The position numbers were made by a program, and so were the translations under genes. Source: Acheta domesticus (taxonomy: Eukaryota > Arthropoda > Insecta > Orthoptera > Gryllidae). From it: a stretch of 64,000 bases of DNA. The DNA is taken from NCBI GenBank assembly GCA_031308135.1, contig JAHLJT010009436.1, positions 222,347,286 to 222,411,285 of the forward strand, in the 5' to 3' direction. Below the pieces are notes generated by a model. That model ran no database searches. It was not told the origin of the DNA and was given only the letters and a program-made list of their open reading frames with translations. Shown here piece by piece: positions 22,771-35,004 of this stretch. The first letter of the stretch is position 1. The number at the start of each line of letters is the position of its first letter.

Positions 22771-22860
22771 TGATCCATGGGGGCCCCCTCATTTCAAAAA
22801 GAAACATTCCCTCCTCCTTCAATTCATAAACAGTATTAATTTCTTCATGCATCAGAAATG
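22771..22860 (+). repeat. Direct repeat copy 1 (pair with 23748-23840)
   Basis: GTTGATCCATGGGGGCCCCC, then CATTTCAAAAAGAAACATTC, recurs about 977 bases downstream with a handful of changes, up to TTGCATCAGAATAA. Confidence 0.75.
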
Positions 22861-23747
22861 CTAATAGTACAAATGAATTTAAAAAAAGTCATCAACAATT
22901 GAGCTGTCCAGGAAAAAGAAAACTGCTTTTGGGGGGAGGGGCCACATACGACGAAAACGAGTATCATGTCATAGGAAGAGATACTAATATAGAATTTATG
23001 ATAGGAAATGGTAACCTTTACATAAACATAATCTAAAATAAAAAACAGATTGGAAATTGCTTCCTTTACCGTTGAAGTTACTAATTTCACACTTGATCTA
23101 CCTTCTGAAATGGATAAATTTTAAACAAACATTTTGAGGGAAAAAATCAAGTCCTCAAGAAAAAAAGATCAAGTATTAAATGTTTAGAAAATGTAATATT
23201 CATATGTATCATAAAAAAAACTGTTGTGTTGCTTCAACACCAATAGCCATGCATGAAAATTTTAAAAAAAGAAAGTTTTTCCATATATTTTATGTAAATA
23301 TAAATAAACAGTGTTTACTGTATTCTATACTTGTGTGTTTTGCTCTCTTTGAAAGACAGAAAAAAATTGTTTCTGTGACCGTTAAAAGGATTGAAATTAT
23401 AATTGTTACATTTTTGATATTTTTATTTGTAATTAATCTTCTGGCTCATAATAGAGATTCTATCATTTAGATCTCATTTCTCTTGATTTTATGTATGCAA
23501 ACAGCACATGTGCAATTAAGTACAACATACAATTTTCTAGAAAAATATGTCACATCAAAAATATTTTTTGCCAAATATTATTCTGGATCACTTTATAAGT
23601 CGTAGAAAATCAAATTAAAATTTTTTGCCTTCTATAAGCAAAAATTAGGTCTTAATAATGGAGTGAATTGCATTGTTAAGATCCTCGCACACAGACCACT
23701 CTGGGGCCCCTGCAGGGCCAACCCGAGAAAACCAGGGGCATGGGGGC

Positions 23748-23840
23748 AGTTGATCCATAAGGGCCCTTCATTTCAGAAAAAAACATTCCCTCGTCCCTGA
23801 ATTCATAAACAAAATTAATTTCTCCTTGCATCAGAATAAA
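23748..23840 (+). repeat. Direct repeat copy 2
   Basis: GTTGATCCATAAGGGCCCTT, CATTTCAGAAAAAAACATTC and AATTCATAAACAAAATTAAT line up with 22771-22860. The sequence after it (to about 23940) has an inverted relative at 25995-26125. Confidence 0.75.
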
Positions 23841-23934
23841 TTATAGAGTTAAATTTGGATTAGAGATGAATATATTTTTTATTTCTTTTGAATGAAAACA
23901 AATTTGGGACCCCAATTTAAGTCGGGGTGTGGGT

Positions 23935-24830
23935 AAGGTGACCAGATGTCCCCAGTCGGAACAGTCCCTTGTGTTAAGTTTGTATCTCTCTCTCTCTTTT
24001 TTTTTAAAGAAAAATGAGGCTCCAAAATGTCCTGTTTTTGTGACAATGATTGAGTGGCATAATGTGCCATCAACAATTTTAAATTTATCATAATTTATTC
24101 TCTTTGGTTTGCATTATTTTATAAAAAAGTAAGTGCGAGTGGAACATACATTCATGTAACATGTAATAAGACTGCTTCGCAGACTATTGAAATCAAGAAG
24201 AGAAAGATTCAATGGTGGTTCTAGTGAGGGAAAATGATCTGTCATGTCATTTGAGTTTGTTTAGGCTTCATTGCTATCAATAGCGTTACTGAAAAATTCA
24301 ATAATCCGAATGTTCTGCTTCTGTGAGTGTTTGTGCAACTTAGCAAGCAATTTTAATTGAGGAATATAGACCAACATTATAATGAATAAAAGGGAAAATG
24401 AAACAAATGAGGTTTTTTTCTGTTTTTGTTTTTGTTTTTTAATGTTCCATATTAATGTTCTTTTTGTCTCTATTTTTCTCCATTTTCTGGCTCTTTTTTA
24501 GACTAATATATCCTTTTCAAATATGAAGGCTGGTAATCACTTTGTTTCATATGAATGCAGCCAACCCAACAATACTGGAAATTGGGAACATGGTTGAATG
24601 AAGTTCATTAGAGTTGTGACACTCGTAGAAGATAGTTGTGGTTGAAACTCGGGAAATATTGAAATACAGTGTCTTTTTGTAGGCTGAGAGTGATAGAATG
24701 CATGAATAAACTAATAAGTCACCACCGATAATGTTGGTTTTGTTGTATGTATGTGTTCTGTTTTGTCCCTCCTTTTTTTCAAGAAAAAGTCACAACGTCC
24801 CATTTTTTGTTTTTTAATATCTAGTCACCT
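23935..24830. mobile_element. Candidate foldback/DNA element (inverted ends)
   Basis: AGGTGACCAGATGT at the left and AGGTGACTAGATAT read from the right are inverted copies about 890 bases apart, with related poly-T/AAAAGT-type sequence next to both. No clean target duplication is seen, so the boundaries and class are uncertain. Confidence 0.35.
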
Positions 24831-25994
24831 CAGGCTTGAGGCAAGTTGCCCTTGCTGCTCCCCCCCCTTCTTGTTGCCCCTGAGCCTTGTAAGGGTAAAT
24901 CCAGCCCTGCTTGAAAATGTTTTGAATTGTATCATCCCCCATGAAAACAAGAAGAATATTTTACGTAACATCATTTCCTTCTAATGCTAACACAGACGAA
25001 TCCATACTGATGTAAATGGAATCCATACTGATGAAAATGAAATGAAATGTGAGACTACATCCCAAATTTTTAGCTTTCTGATCTAAATATTTTGCAAACC
25101 TATAACACACTGCTCTGAGAGCAACTATTTTGAACTATAATCAGTGTTATGCACCGGAAGTATCTCAATACTTTAACCAAGTTATCTAAAAAACATCTCA
25201 CATTTTCATTTTCTTTCATTGTTTTTACTCTAGTAAAGACACTCTCTGAGTTGTTTAAGTAAATAGAGTTTTAAGATAACAGAGGTTCTGCCAGAAGTTA
25301 AGAACAGAGAAGTCATCAATATTTGCTTAATGGGGGAGATTTTAATTTTTAAGAATATGATTTGATTATTATATGATTTGGTAAATTAATTGCAAGAAAA
25401 CTTGACCTACTTCATTACATAAATACCAACAAATTACTAGAAACAATTCATTACATACTACAATATTTTTCTATACATTGCTGAAATATTATAAAAATTT
25501 CATGTCTCTATTTTACTGCTTACATTACATAAAATCTTTGATGGGTGATGATAAGAGTACACCTCATTTTTTGCCAAAAATTAGATATTTATATTTTTGT
25601 CATTATCAGCTCAATATCTATGTGTGATAAAAAGTGTACAACTCAAATCCTACTCTAAAACACTATTTTTCTGCATATTGCAAATATTTTTAATATTCAA
25701 TCAATGTTTGCAGGTTGATGTTACACACTGCCTGTAATCATTATGTTATTATGATGTCTCCCTTGTTTGTAAAGTGCTTTGCATCCAACAGAATTTTCAG
25801 TTTTGGAATGAATTTGAAGTTGTGTAGATTGAAATCAGGTGATTAAGGAATTAATTGAATGACTTTCTATCTTCCCATCATCTTCACCATCATTCATCAT
25901 TTTACTTCACATAGCCATCTTGAAGCTTGTGGTATATTGACATCTTTTGTATTATATTGTTAATTTACTGTACCAAATATTGTTAGCAATTGAC

Positions 25995-26125
25995 AGTGGC
26001 AGCCAGAGAGACAGCCGAGTCAACTTGCCCCCAACCCCAACTTAATTGGGCTCTGAAATTTTTTTCATTGAAAATGTATTAAAAATTTATTTACTTCTAA
26101 TTCAGACTATCTGCTAATGCTTAGA
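25995..26125 (-). repeat. Inverted relative of 23840-23940
   Basis: CCCCAACCCCAACTTAATTG, then GGCTCTGAAATTTTTTTCAT, matches the reverse complement of the stretch around 23855-23935. Confidence 0.5.
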
Positions 26126-26734
26126 AGAAAATTTAGGCGTCAACTTCAAAACATTTTTTTATGAGTAATTTATTTCAATTTGTAATAAATTGTATGTAAA
26201 CTATTTACAATATAATTACAAAATTTGATACAAAATTTCTTATGTTTAGTAACTTTTTTTTAAGGTTGAAAATATTTATTAACTGTAGTTAATGTATAAT
26301 TAAAACTAGTGGTGCACATACTTTCTCGCATTATTCGTAAATGCTCCACACTCGGACAAAGGCATAAACACGTCTGGTTGTCCATGTAAAAAAAACAACA
26401 ACAAATAATTCAGGACAAAGTATAAAAAATTCCACCATAGAAACATTTATTCCTTTCTCATTCATATTCAAAACGTTAAATTCAACACTGAGTGCCACTA
26501 CAGCACATACATTTTTTACGTACTTAAAATGCTCCGCAATAATATACACCTACATAAACCAGCAAAATGTTTAAAACATGCAATTTGGGAAAACACAGAC
26601 AAGTCCTGTACATTTATTTCCACTGATTCTATTACTGAAGGGAAGTACTTTCTATTACTGAAGGGATTTTCATTGAAGTTTCTACACTCTACAATAGTTT
26701 TTTCTCTGACAACACATTCATCAAATTAAAACCC

Positions 26735-26815
26735 TGTCTGGGAATCCAACCCGGCATCTTCAGAAGTGAAGCGCTCAGTCTCCGCACATCTTAATTTCGG
26801 CCATTGGAGCGAGTT
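26735..26815 (-). mobile_element. tRNA-like SINE head fragment
   Basis: On the minus strand GATGCCGGGTTGGATTCCCA gives a B-box-like T-arm, preceded by GCGGAGACTGAGCGC. The left part of a tRNA does not fold, so this is likely a SINE fragment. Confidence 0.4.
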
Positions 26816-26984
26816 GTGGCCTGATTATTTATATATTAGTTAAAACGTAATTGTATCAGCTTTAGCATTTGGAAACCGGTTAATTATTAACCGGTAAATT
26901 GTTCAAGGAAATGCAGCCATGAAGGGTTTACTCCAAATCCTATATCCGACTAACAAGATTAGCAATTTTTGAAAAATTGGGAAT

Positions 26985-27465
26985 AACGAAAATGATACCT
27001 ACATCATTCCTTTAAACGCGCTTCGCATTCTTCAACAACATAATTTAATCAAAAAAATTTGAGCCATTTTTTTAACTTTGAAAATCTTCTTCGGACATCA
27101 TGTTAAGTACCCCCAATATTAAAACATCGGTTTGAAATTCCAGGAGCCTTGACATCAGTGAAAACGATTGGGGAATATCAATATTGAAGAAAATCGGCTA
27201 AACGGTTTAGACGCAAGCGTTGACCACAGACGGACAGACGAACGTTTTGCCGTCAATCAATTTTGTAGTATCAAGAAGCAACAAAACATGGATTTTACTT
27301 CACTACAAGATAGAGGATTTTTTTCTAAATTTAGCTACAGGATTTATCCACTTTTTCGTTACCAGACCCTAGCTATAAGAGTTTTTCTGGCGAAAATTCG
27401 CCGTTTTCCGGCGCACGATTACATAACTTTCTCTTCTTACGAAGTATTCGTAAGGCGAGAAAGTA
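26985..27465 (-). repeat. Copy B of the 305-unit dispersed family (partial)
   Basis: Lines up block by block with copy A (8840-9366): the GACATC...CCCCCAATATTAAAACATCG region, the ACAGACGGACAGACG tract, and GATTACATAACTTTCTCTTC. The same orientation as copy A. Confidence 0.65.
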
Positions 27466-27469
27466 ATAA

Positions 27470-28975
27470 AAATATATATGTTAATAATAAAATGTAAATG
27501 GGTAACCTTTGTTTGAATGAAGGAGCCCTGTGGATCTACTGCCCTAGGCATCTTGTTTCCCCAGGCAATTAGTAATTTGTCAGTAGCACACAAAAGAGAG
27601 TGACACAGGTTTTTAAATGCATCTTCCCTAATGACTGTGTTGCCAAAAATATTTAACAAAACTGGATGACATATTAAACAATCCTCATGAAGGATAATTA
27701 ATTTGCAGGCTCTTTTCTTGTAATTGAATCAATTGCAAGAGAATAAGTCATAGTAAATTTCTTTGATGGGGTGATCATAAAGAGTACAATTCCAAAAACC
27801 TTATTGTATAGTACAACAGAAATACTGTTTCAGTTCATTTTCAATGCCATTCTCTTTTTTGGCAAAGATAAGTGAGAGTCGTGCAAGAGATTTTGAAAAC
27901 AATTAGATTGTTCTCATTGGTGAGCATTTGCTGCATTATAAAACAAAATCTTTGACTATTGAAGTATCTTAACTGCCTCTAGCCATTACCTTCATTTTCA
28001 GTTATGTCATTGAGAAACTGACTTCAAGTTCTCATGCATGTACTGTTTAATTGGAGAGAACTTCATCAGAAAAAGTATTAATGCTGTAATTGCTAATTAA
28101 ATGATCCTTGAATCTACAAGAATGAAATATTATATAGAAGTGCATGATCCTCCAGAGATCTGAGTGCTTCTTACTGTACGTTTTCATGAGATCAAATTTA
28201 TTTTCCTTTTATTTCTTCCTCCCAATGGAAGGTGTTACATTATCAAGACCTAAGAACACACAAAAGGGAATACTGTTTGTCTAAGGATTGTGACGGTTTT
28301 ATACTTTGTGGAAATAAGAGCCTAACACTATTCTTGTGAAATTATTTGGGTTCAACTGTAAAGCAAAAATTGCAATTCTATTGGAGGTAATGAACAATTA
28401 ATTTCCACAAATTGTAGATCACTAGTTACAAATAGTTAATGTTCATTGTTGAATGATTTTAAAGTGTGTTTGTTGGTTGTAAATTGCAAGCTAATTGGCT
28501 GTTAAGAAGAAAGAAGTTCAGAATCCTTTCCAATTTTGCAGCTAGTTTCTAATTCATCATATTTAATAAACAGTCAACAGATCAAAATGTATGGCTGCAA
28601 TGGAAGTAAAACTAAGTATTGCAGAAGTCATTTTTGAAATTCAGTTATTGCCTATTAATTATTTCCTTATTTCGTAATTTTTACATATAATAATTAAAAT
28701 TTATTTTCATAAAAAAAGGGTAAGAGTGGGATAGGGGTGGGGTAAGAAGAATTGAAATTTACAAGCCCTAGACCATGTCTTAGCATGAGTAAGACATTTT
28801 TGCTTTGTGAAGTGATTCCAGAGAAGTACAGTGGGGCAGAAATATTCCAAGACTGTTTATAAGTGGTAAAATTGAGTAATCACTTGAAAATAAAATGAAT
28901 GTACTACTGTTGAAAGGATTAAGATGAAACCTAAAGGTAAATGTAATTGGTGTAAATGTAACATTATTTCCCTTT
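27470..28975. other. End of OATP intron 5, nothing recognised
   Basis: AT-rich, no supported feature. Confidence 0.4.
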
Positions 28976-28979
28976 TCAG

Positions 28980-29199
28980 GTATATGTTGGCTCTAGCTTT
29001 CATCGGAAAGGCAGCTTCCTTGTTATTCTTTTTCCTGGCCTGGTGGTTCTACATTCCACCTTCCAGTCTGCGTGAGGCTCTTGCTACTGCAGGAACACCA
29101 TCGTCAGTGGAAACTCCTTCCGTTCCACCAACAACAGGCCCTGTCCTCATGAATGGTCATGCAGGCCCACATGATGATGGATTACCAGTTCCTGCGTAA
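28980..29199 (+). CDS. Oatp: OATP transporter terminal coding exon: TM12 and cytoplasmic tail
   Basis: Acceptor CTTTTCAG ends at 28979. The first base completes Arg, giving MAR-YMLALAFIGKAASLLFF, the start of TM12, followed by FLAWWFYIPPSS, which matches the usual OATP W-(Y/F)-x-P end of the last helix. The remaining 40 or so residues are a polar, Ser/Thr/Pro-rich cytoplasmic tail (for example SVETPSVPPTTGPVLMNGH). It ends with Val-Pro-Ala and TAA at 29197-29199. The tail has no classical PDZ ligand. This exon has ordinary base composition (near 50% GC), unlike the four GC-rich exons before it. With it the coding sequence in the window sums to 1245 nt, or 414 residues plus stop. Confidence 0.95.
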
Positions 29200-29875
29200 A
29201 ACATTTCAGCACATTGCTCAAGTTTTGGTTAATTCTGTTTATGAATTTTGTGTAGTGTGTGATAAGTGACTCATGCACATGAAATTGTTGCCACATTAAT
29301 GTACGCTGAAAGGTCACAACCGAGAAGATTACCAAAGTATATGTGGTAATGGTTCATTAGTGAAGTAGCAACAAATGTGGTAAATGCTTGCTTGAATTGA
29401 ATGTGATGGCAAACCAAAGATAAATTACTTTTTATCTTTCCTCATTCAGGACCTTATACATTTTGTTAATGAAGTAGGCCTGCTGTGATGATTAGACAAT
29501 GTTTACAAGACTTCACATCACAATTACAGTAATAGGAAACTAAAAGGAGAAAAGTCAGAGATGTGTATAGAATAATAGACGTTATGAATTTGTGAAGTAG
29601 GTAAAGGAGAATAAAAGCATAATTGAAATGATGTTTTACAATGCAAGTGGACAAGATTCTTCAGTTGTGACAGAATGTGTGTGTTTATATGTATGAAAAT
29701 GATTAATCCTAGAAGCTGGATATCAGTATTTATTACATATTTGTCATTCCTAAGGCAGTTATATGTATTCTACATTCTATATATGTACAGTTATTGTGCA
29801 TTTTGTAAGTAATGCTGGTTGGTCAAAGAATACGTGTAGATAACAAATAAATATTTCATTTCTGAATGCATTTGG
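29200..29875 (+). other. Probable 3' UTR of the OATP gene
   Basis: AT-rich non-coding sequence follows the stop codon. Candidate poly(A) signals AATAAA occur at 29610-29615 and 29846-29851, with a further one at 30600-30605 that would give a longer UTR. Which is used cannot be told from sequence. No other gene is visible before the piggyBac-like element at 31.3 kb. Confidence 0.5.
29846..29851 (+). terminator. Candidate poly(A) signal AATAAA
   Basis: A canonical hexamer about 650 bases after the OATP stop codon, in AT-rich sequence. An earlier one is at 29610 and a later one at 30600. Confidence 0.4.
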
Positions 29876-29879
29876 ATAC

Positions 29880-31320
29880 TTCCGATCATAAAAGTGTCAC
29901 AGACTTCAAGTTGCATGTGAAAAAATTGTGGAAATTTTTGTGTTCTTATTTTTACTTGAACTAAAGTATTTCTCAAACTATAAATTTGGAAATTTTACTT
30001 TTATTCAGAAATATGCCTTTGTGAGAAGAAATTAAGTGAAAACCACAATGGTATGGAAGTCTGTTACCTTTAAACCTTCCAATTCAGAGAATATTGCTTT
30101 ATCCATCATAAGATTACTACCCTTTCAATTTTTAAAATTCAGTGGAAGGAAATATGGTGAAGGATGAAAAATTACAATTTCTAACCTTAAACCACTGAGA
30201 AAAGTTCCTTTCTCCTTTATGCTTTTTTATATCCCTGCAAAAAAGGACAAGATGTAAACCTTTTTCAGGAACTGTTTGTATAATTTTTATAAAAATTGTA
30301 TTGCATGATTAGTCAATCAAAAACTACTATTTTTCATTTTGTTGCACCTCAATGAATACCTGTATTTTTCATGATCAAACATTGTATCTTTCATATCTAC
30401 ACATTTTTAAGGAATTTGGTAATTTTAATATACAAATTGTAAATTCATTCTTTGATTTAATTTTTTATACAAAAATTTGTTTAACGTTAAGAACCAACAT
30501 ACCCTCAAATATATTTGAACCATAAATGGTACAAATGCATCTCACTTTACGTCCCTTTAGAACACCCACAAGTGGTTGTTATTGTTACTTTTTTTATGAA
30601 ATAAATATTTTATCTAAGATTTGTGCAAATATTCATTTTACATACTAAATATTTTGCTGCAATTGAGAAATGTTCTAAAAAAAAGTTCCTTTTCCTGATT
30701 GTCTTAGATTACTTTCATATTTACTGTGCTAATACAATAATACCTCTATAAATCATATATGGTGTACTATCAAGGTCAGAATAGTATTATGGTCAAGCAA
30801 TAAGATGTTGCAAAATGGTTTGGCAATAATATTGAAAAACCATAAAAGAAATCTGAATTATTTTGATTTTCAAGTAAGAAAATATTGTGACTTGTCATGT
30901 TATTGTCTTTATTTTTCAGAGTTATCATATCATTGTCTACCTCTTGCTTTTCCTTTAACCCGAACAATATAGGTAAAGCCATTGATTAGATATGAGAATA
31001 AGCCACAGCTGTATAGCATTAAAGCTTTGTGTGCTCTAGTATGGTACATACTTACTGCCCGTGCTTCATCGAGATCTGGTTTCTTGCGAGGTACAATACT
31101 GTGTTGCAACAATTGGAAAATAGCTCCAATTTGAGATGGTTCAGATACAAAAAAGAATTTTGATAACTGAAAATTGGATTGGAAAGTGGGGATGTTCTGC
31201 GCAGATTTGACATTCTGGATTTCAGACTTGCACAAAATTTGCCTATGAAACTTGGTAAATGTTCCCTGTTTAAAATTTTCAGAGGAAAAACTATTTCCAA
31301 ATATAGCTTGTGAAGTATGC
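29880..31320. other. AT-rich intergenic sequence
   Basis: Nothing recognised apart from the AATAAA at 30600. Confidence 0.4.
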
Positions 31321-31330
31321 TGTTTATTAA

Positions 31331-33112
31331 CCCGTCGATGCACCGATGAAGAATATTACACTTAAACACTTAAGGGGCCTCTGAGGCCCCCCTCCTAAAT
31401 TTAAAACGTACGACGGAAAAAGTGAGGTAATTTTTAGTAGAATTAATGATAATGGTATTTTGTTCTTCACGTAGTTTACAACAGTAAGACTTTGATTATG
31501 ATGTAATTTTTATTTGCAATTATTCCAACTAATAAAATATTTAGTGATCTCCTCAAATATTTCTTTCACATTTTGTATATACACACTCTTTCAGCCCATT
31601 TTGTGCGGCCATAAATAAGAACAAAAAATTATATATAATTAGTAATAAACCAACATATTTTTTTACATTTTTATTAATATTTAATTTGAAAAATGTCTAA
31701 CCTTTCCCGTTTACTTGTGGAAATTCTATTACTGGCTCCTATGGATACACTTTTGTGAATTTCGAAAACATTTAAGCAGTTCAATGTTCTTTTCTGTGTT
31801 TTGGGATTGTTAATCATTGATTTTGTTTCGTTTTGAAAGTTTTTCGGTAGTTCATTTATGAAAATCCGTCGCCACTAAGTGACATTTTCGTTCTAGTTTT
31901 TGGGCATCTTGGTGTAATAAATATTGCGTCGGTTCTGCAATATCGTTTACGTTGTGCGAGAGATGCATTGGTCATCGGCATCTTTGAGGTCTTGACGTGT
32001 ACTAGTCATCACCATCTGATCCATCACATCTACTCCAATCTTTGTTTTGTTATATAAGATCATTTATGGTTTCATGTTTTCAAGATTAATTAATTGCTGA
32101 TTGTGATTTATGGACATGTAAATAAATATTTCCTTTTGCTTTGGAAGACAGAGAAAAAATATTAGGATTAGCAGACACAGTAAAAAAAATGTTTTTTATG
32201 TCTTCAGCTCATTTGGAATCTCTTTTGTGTTTTGACATGAAATTCTTAGCAGTGTAAGTTTTTTGTAACAGGAACTCTGCGAGTAAGAACGTAAAAAAAT
32301 ATCCACAGAAATGTTGTATTCTCCTTTCCTCAAGGGTTGGGTCCGTTCTTTCACACTTGCAGCCAAATCTTTCACCAAGGGCTCGTCCTTTTGCCTACCA
32401 AAATATATACTGCAGTTGAATGCAAACCCGTTCTCCATATCACAACACCAGAATTTTTTATGCCGTATTTATCAGGTTTATTCCTCATAGACGTTGTGGA
32501 AGATCACCGCCTTTCGTTTCTCATCAAAGTGCATGCACCTTCGAATGCTTTCAAAAATAGGAATATTCATTGTTGCTGTGAAAAACGGATCACTTCTTTT
32601 ACTCAAAAAACAAATCCCTTCTGTATACAATCAAGCTCTTTTCAATACAATTTTTCACACATATTCACTGAAGTGAGACTAATTTTGAAGGTCGCTACAT
32701 CCCGCACAATTTAGAGAACGTATTCACACTTGTGACAGATACAAAACTAAATTTTGTATTGAAGATCTGCTAACTCAAAAAAGATAGTGGCGAAAAGTGA
32801 AAGTATAATAGAATTTCACTGTCGTAGTCCATTGTCGATCGTGCAATATTTTTTATAGAGATATTTTCAACGAAGCCACAGAACAAATAAGGGGCCTTTC
32901 AGGCCCCTTAAGTGGAAAGTGCGACTACCTACAGAAAAAGCTAGATTTCTAAAAACTGATTAGTTTCCGTCTCTTCTCCTTGAAAAATTAGTAACAAAAA
33001 TGATTGTTTTAAGATGTCAAGAAATATTATTAGCCACAAGCAAAACACAACAGAGTTACAGCAATGAGAAGATGTCAAGGGGCCTCCGAGACCCCTTAAG
33101 TGCATCGACGGG
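31331..33112 (-). mobile_element. piggyBac-type transposon, decayed
   Basis: The element is bounded by TTAA at 31327-31330 and 33113-33116, the obligatory piggyBac target. Both ends begin CCCGTCGATGCAC. Inside each end is a palindrome-like block, CACTTAAGGGGCCTCTGAGG at 31367 and its counterpart at 33075-33103; a third near-copy lies at 32889-32915. The left end has about 23 extra bases between outer and inner repeats, an asymmetry also known from piggyBac itself. The minus strand retains transposase remnants (separate entry). Length 1782 bp, shorter than an intact element of about 2.4 kb, so it is internally deleted as well as mutated. Confidence 0.88.
32196..32700 (-). pseudogene. piggyBac transposase remnant
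   Basis: Several frames on the minus strand keep pieces of the piggyBac DDE transposase (DDE_Tnp_1_7 family). An upstream piece (about 32480-32590) has MNIPIFESIRRCMHFDEKR, like the R-F-x-x-I-x-x-x-L-H-F-D block. A piece around 32430-32470 has DKYGIKNSGV, like the K-P-x-K-x-G-I-K block. The piece from 32438 to 32196 reads NGFAFNCSIYFGRQKD and later GEYNISVDIFLRSYS, aligning with the strand before the D-N-F-F-T-S motif. Stops and shifts separate these pieces and the DNFF Asp-Asn is changed, so it cannot encode an active enzyme. The assignment rests on motif order plus the TTAA ends. Confidence 0.7.
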
Positions 33113-33119
33113 TTAAAAT

Positions 33120-34895
33120 AGTTAGAGTATAATGAAAATCTAAATTTAAAATTATAACAATATTTAATATTTGTTTGCATTTCTTTGTTTCATAAAGAAG
33201 AAAATGAAAACTTAAATTTCTACCTGTGACATAATATTGGAATGTCTAAAATTGTACCTTAGAAAATAATAGATTTTAAAAGTTTATGATTGGAAAAACT
33301 AAATTCAAAAATTTATATATTTTACAAAGCTATTTTTCTTTTCCTGTCATAATTTTTTTCTAAAATATTTTTCAGTTCGAAGGCAGCTCTATATAAGCAA
33401 CAGACCCAAAAAAACATACCTGATATTTTATTTTTCATCAAAGAGCCTTGAATTCTTAACAAGAGTTCCAACCAGAGTACTTTGCATATAATGGACAAAT
33501 TTTGGATGAGTGAAAGTATTGTTGTACTTCATGAAAGTATTCATGACTTTCTTATACAAATTATGTTTGACAGTGCTTGTTATCAGTATTCTTATATTGG
33601 TGGTCAATGATGTAAATCCACAAATTGTGTATATAACTTCCTATTTACATTCCATTTTTAGTACGCTTTTGACACAAATGAGAGTTTCACATTTAAATAT
33701 TCAATGGTATGCTCACTTTAAAAAAAAATTTCATCACATCCATTAAATTCCTTCTGTTTTGACCATTAATTCATAATAATACCAGTGTACAAGATTTGAA
33801 TTGGTGTAATAATTACTGTGCATTAATTTTTTTGTATTTTTAATGTTTGATTTTGAAAGTGTGTACAAAGATCAGTAAAACTTGTTAAAAATCATGTTTT
33901 TGCAGCAACTTTGAATGTTGTCCAGTAGATGATAAAAAATATTGGTTAATTCCACTTTCAAGCTTTAAGATGTTGAAAAAATATTAAATCCTAATCCTTT
34001 GCAATACATTTCACTCTTGAAGTAATAGTGAGAAAAGAATTAATCTTGCTTTCTCAACTTAGTGATGATGTTTCTAGAATTAAACTGTTTGTTTGGTATA
34101 TGTCTCGTATAACTTTGTTATTGTTAAAATTATATCTGTAGAACTACTATGTGCATCAATGAAACATACACTTAACCCTGAGATTGTGTAGATGTAAATT
34201 ATAACAATTTTGTGATAGATTCTATCAAGTTCTATTACACATGTTCAAGTAGCTCTCTTTGTACAATAGTTATGAGTGTATAATTCAAATCATACTGTGA
34301 ATACTGATGTGTCATGATATGTCAGTGTGTTTTAAATGAGGAAACTTTCAGTGCATTGCTATATTTTTCACTATTAAGAATGTGACAAATATATCATCCA
34401 AAAAGTACAAATCTCTGTTTTCATTAATTACTTTTCGATGCCAGAAAATTACAATGAACAAATATTTTCAGGAAAATAAAGAAATCTTCATAAAGGTTTC
34501 TGGAAATTGATCAAGTATTTTGAGTTGCAATATATGAAAATGAACTCTGTACGTACTATTGCTTTCAAGCATGTAGAAAATAATATTCCCAGACTCTCAT
34601 ACAAATCAGTTGTAATGAGCAAAATTATTGTGACATGTTGTGATTTGTTGTGCAGGAATAACTTTTATGTAAAATGAAATGACCTGTGCAAAGTGACTGA
34701 TCCCACGTTGCAAATCTCTAAGTGTTCTTTATAAGAAAAATCAAAAATATAATGACATGTGCAAAATTGATTTAATTTTTATGTCTATGTAATCCTTTCT
34801 CGTCAGTGCCCTCCAATTATCCTTCTCCCTTGTCCTCCAACAATCTTGAAACTGAGTTACGAGTAATTTCTACGAATTTTAATCTAATTTTATTT
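33120..34895. other. AT-rich intergenic sequence, nothing recognised
   Basis: No supported feature. Confidence 0.4.
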
Positions 34896-35004
34896 TATCA
34901 CATACTACTTACGTAGTATAGATAAAGTATTATTTTGCTGTGAAAAGTACAGCGATTTTTCGGCGGAAAAACACCAAAACTATTACACTTTCCAATCCCA
35001 CTCG

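Noticed and set aside
27168..27497. 109-codon plus-strand frame
   Set aside because: Lies inside copy B of the dispersed non-coding family and is not open in the other copies.
30930..31369. Overlapping 105- and 137-codon minus-strand frames
   Set aside because: AT-rich chance frames running into the piggyBac left end; no recognisable motif.
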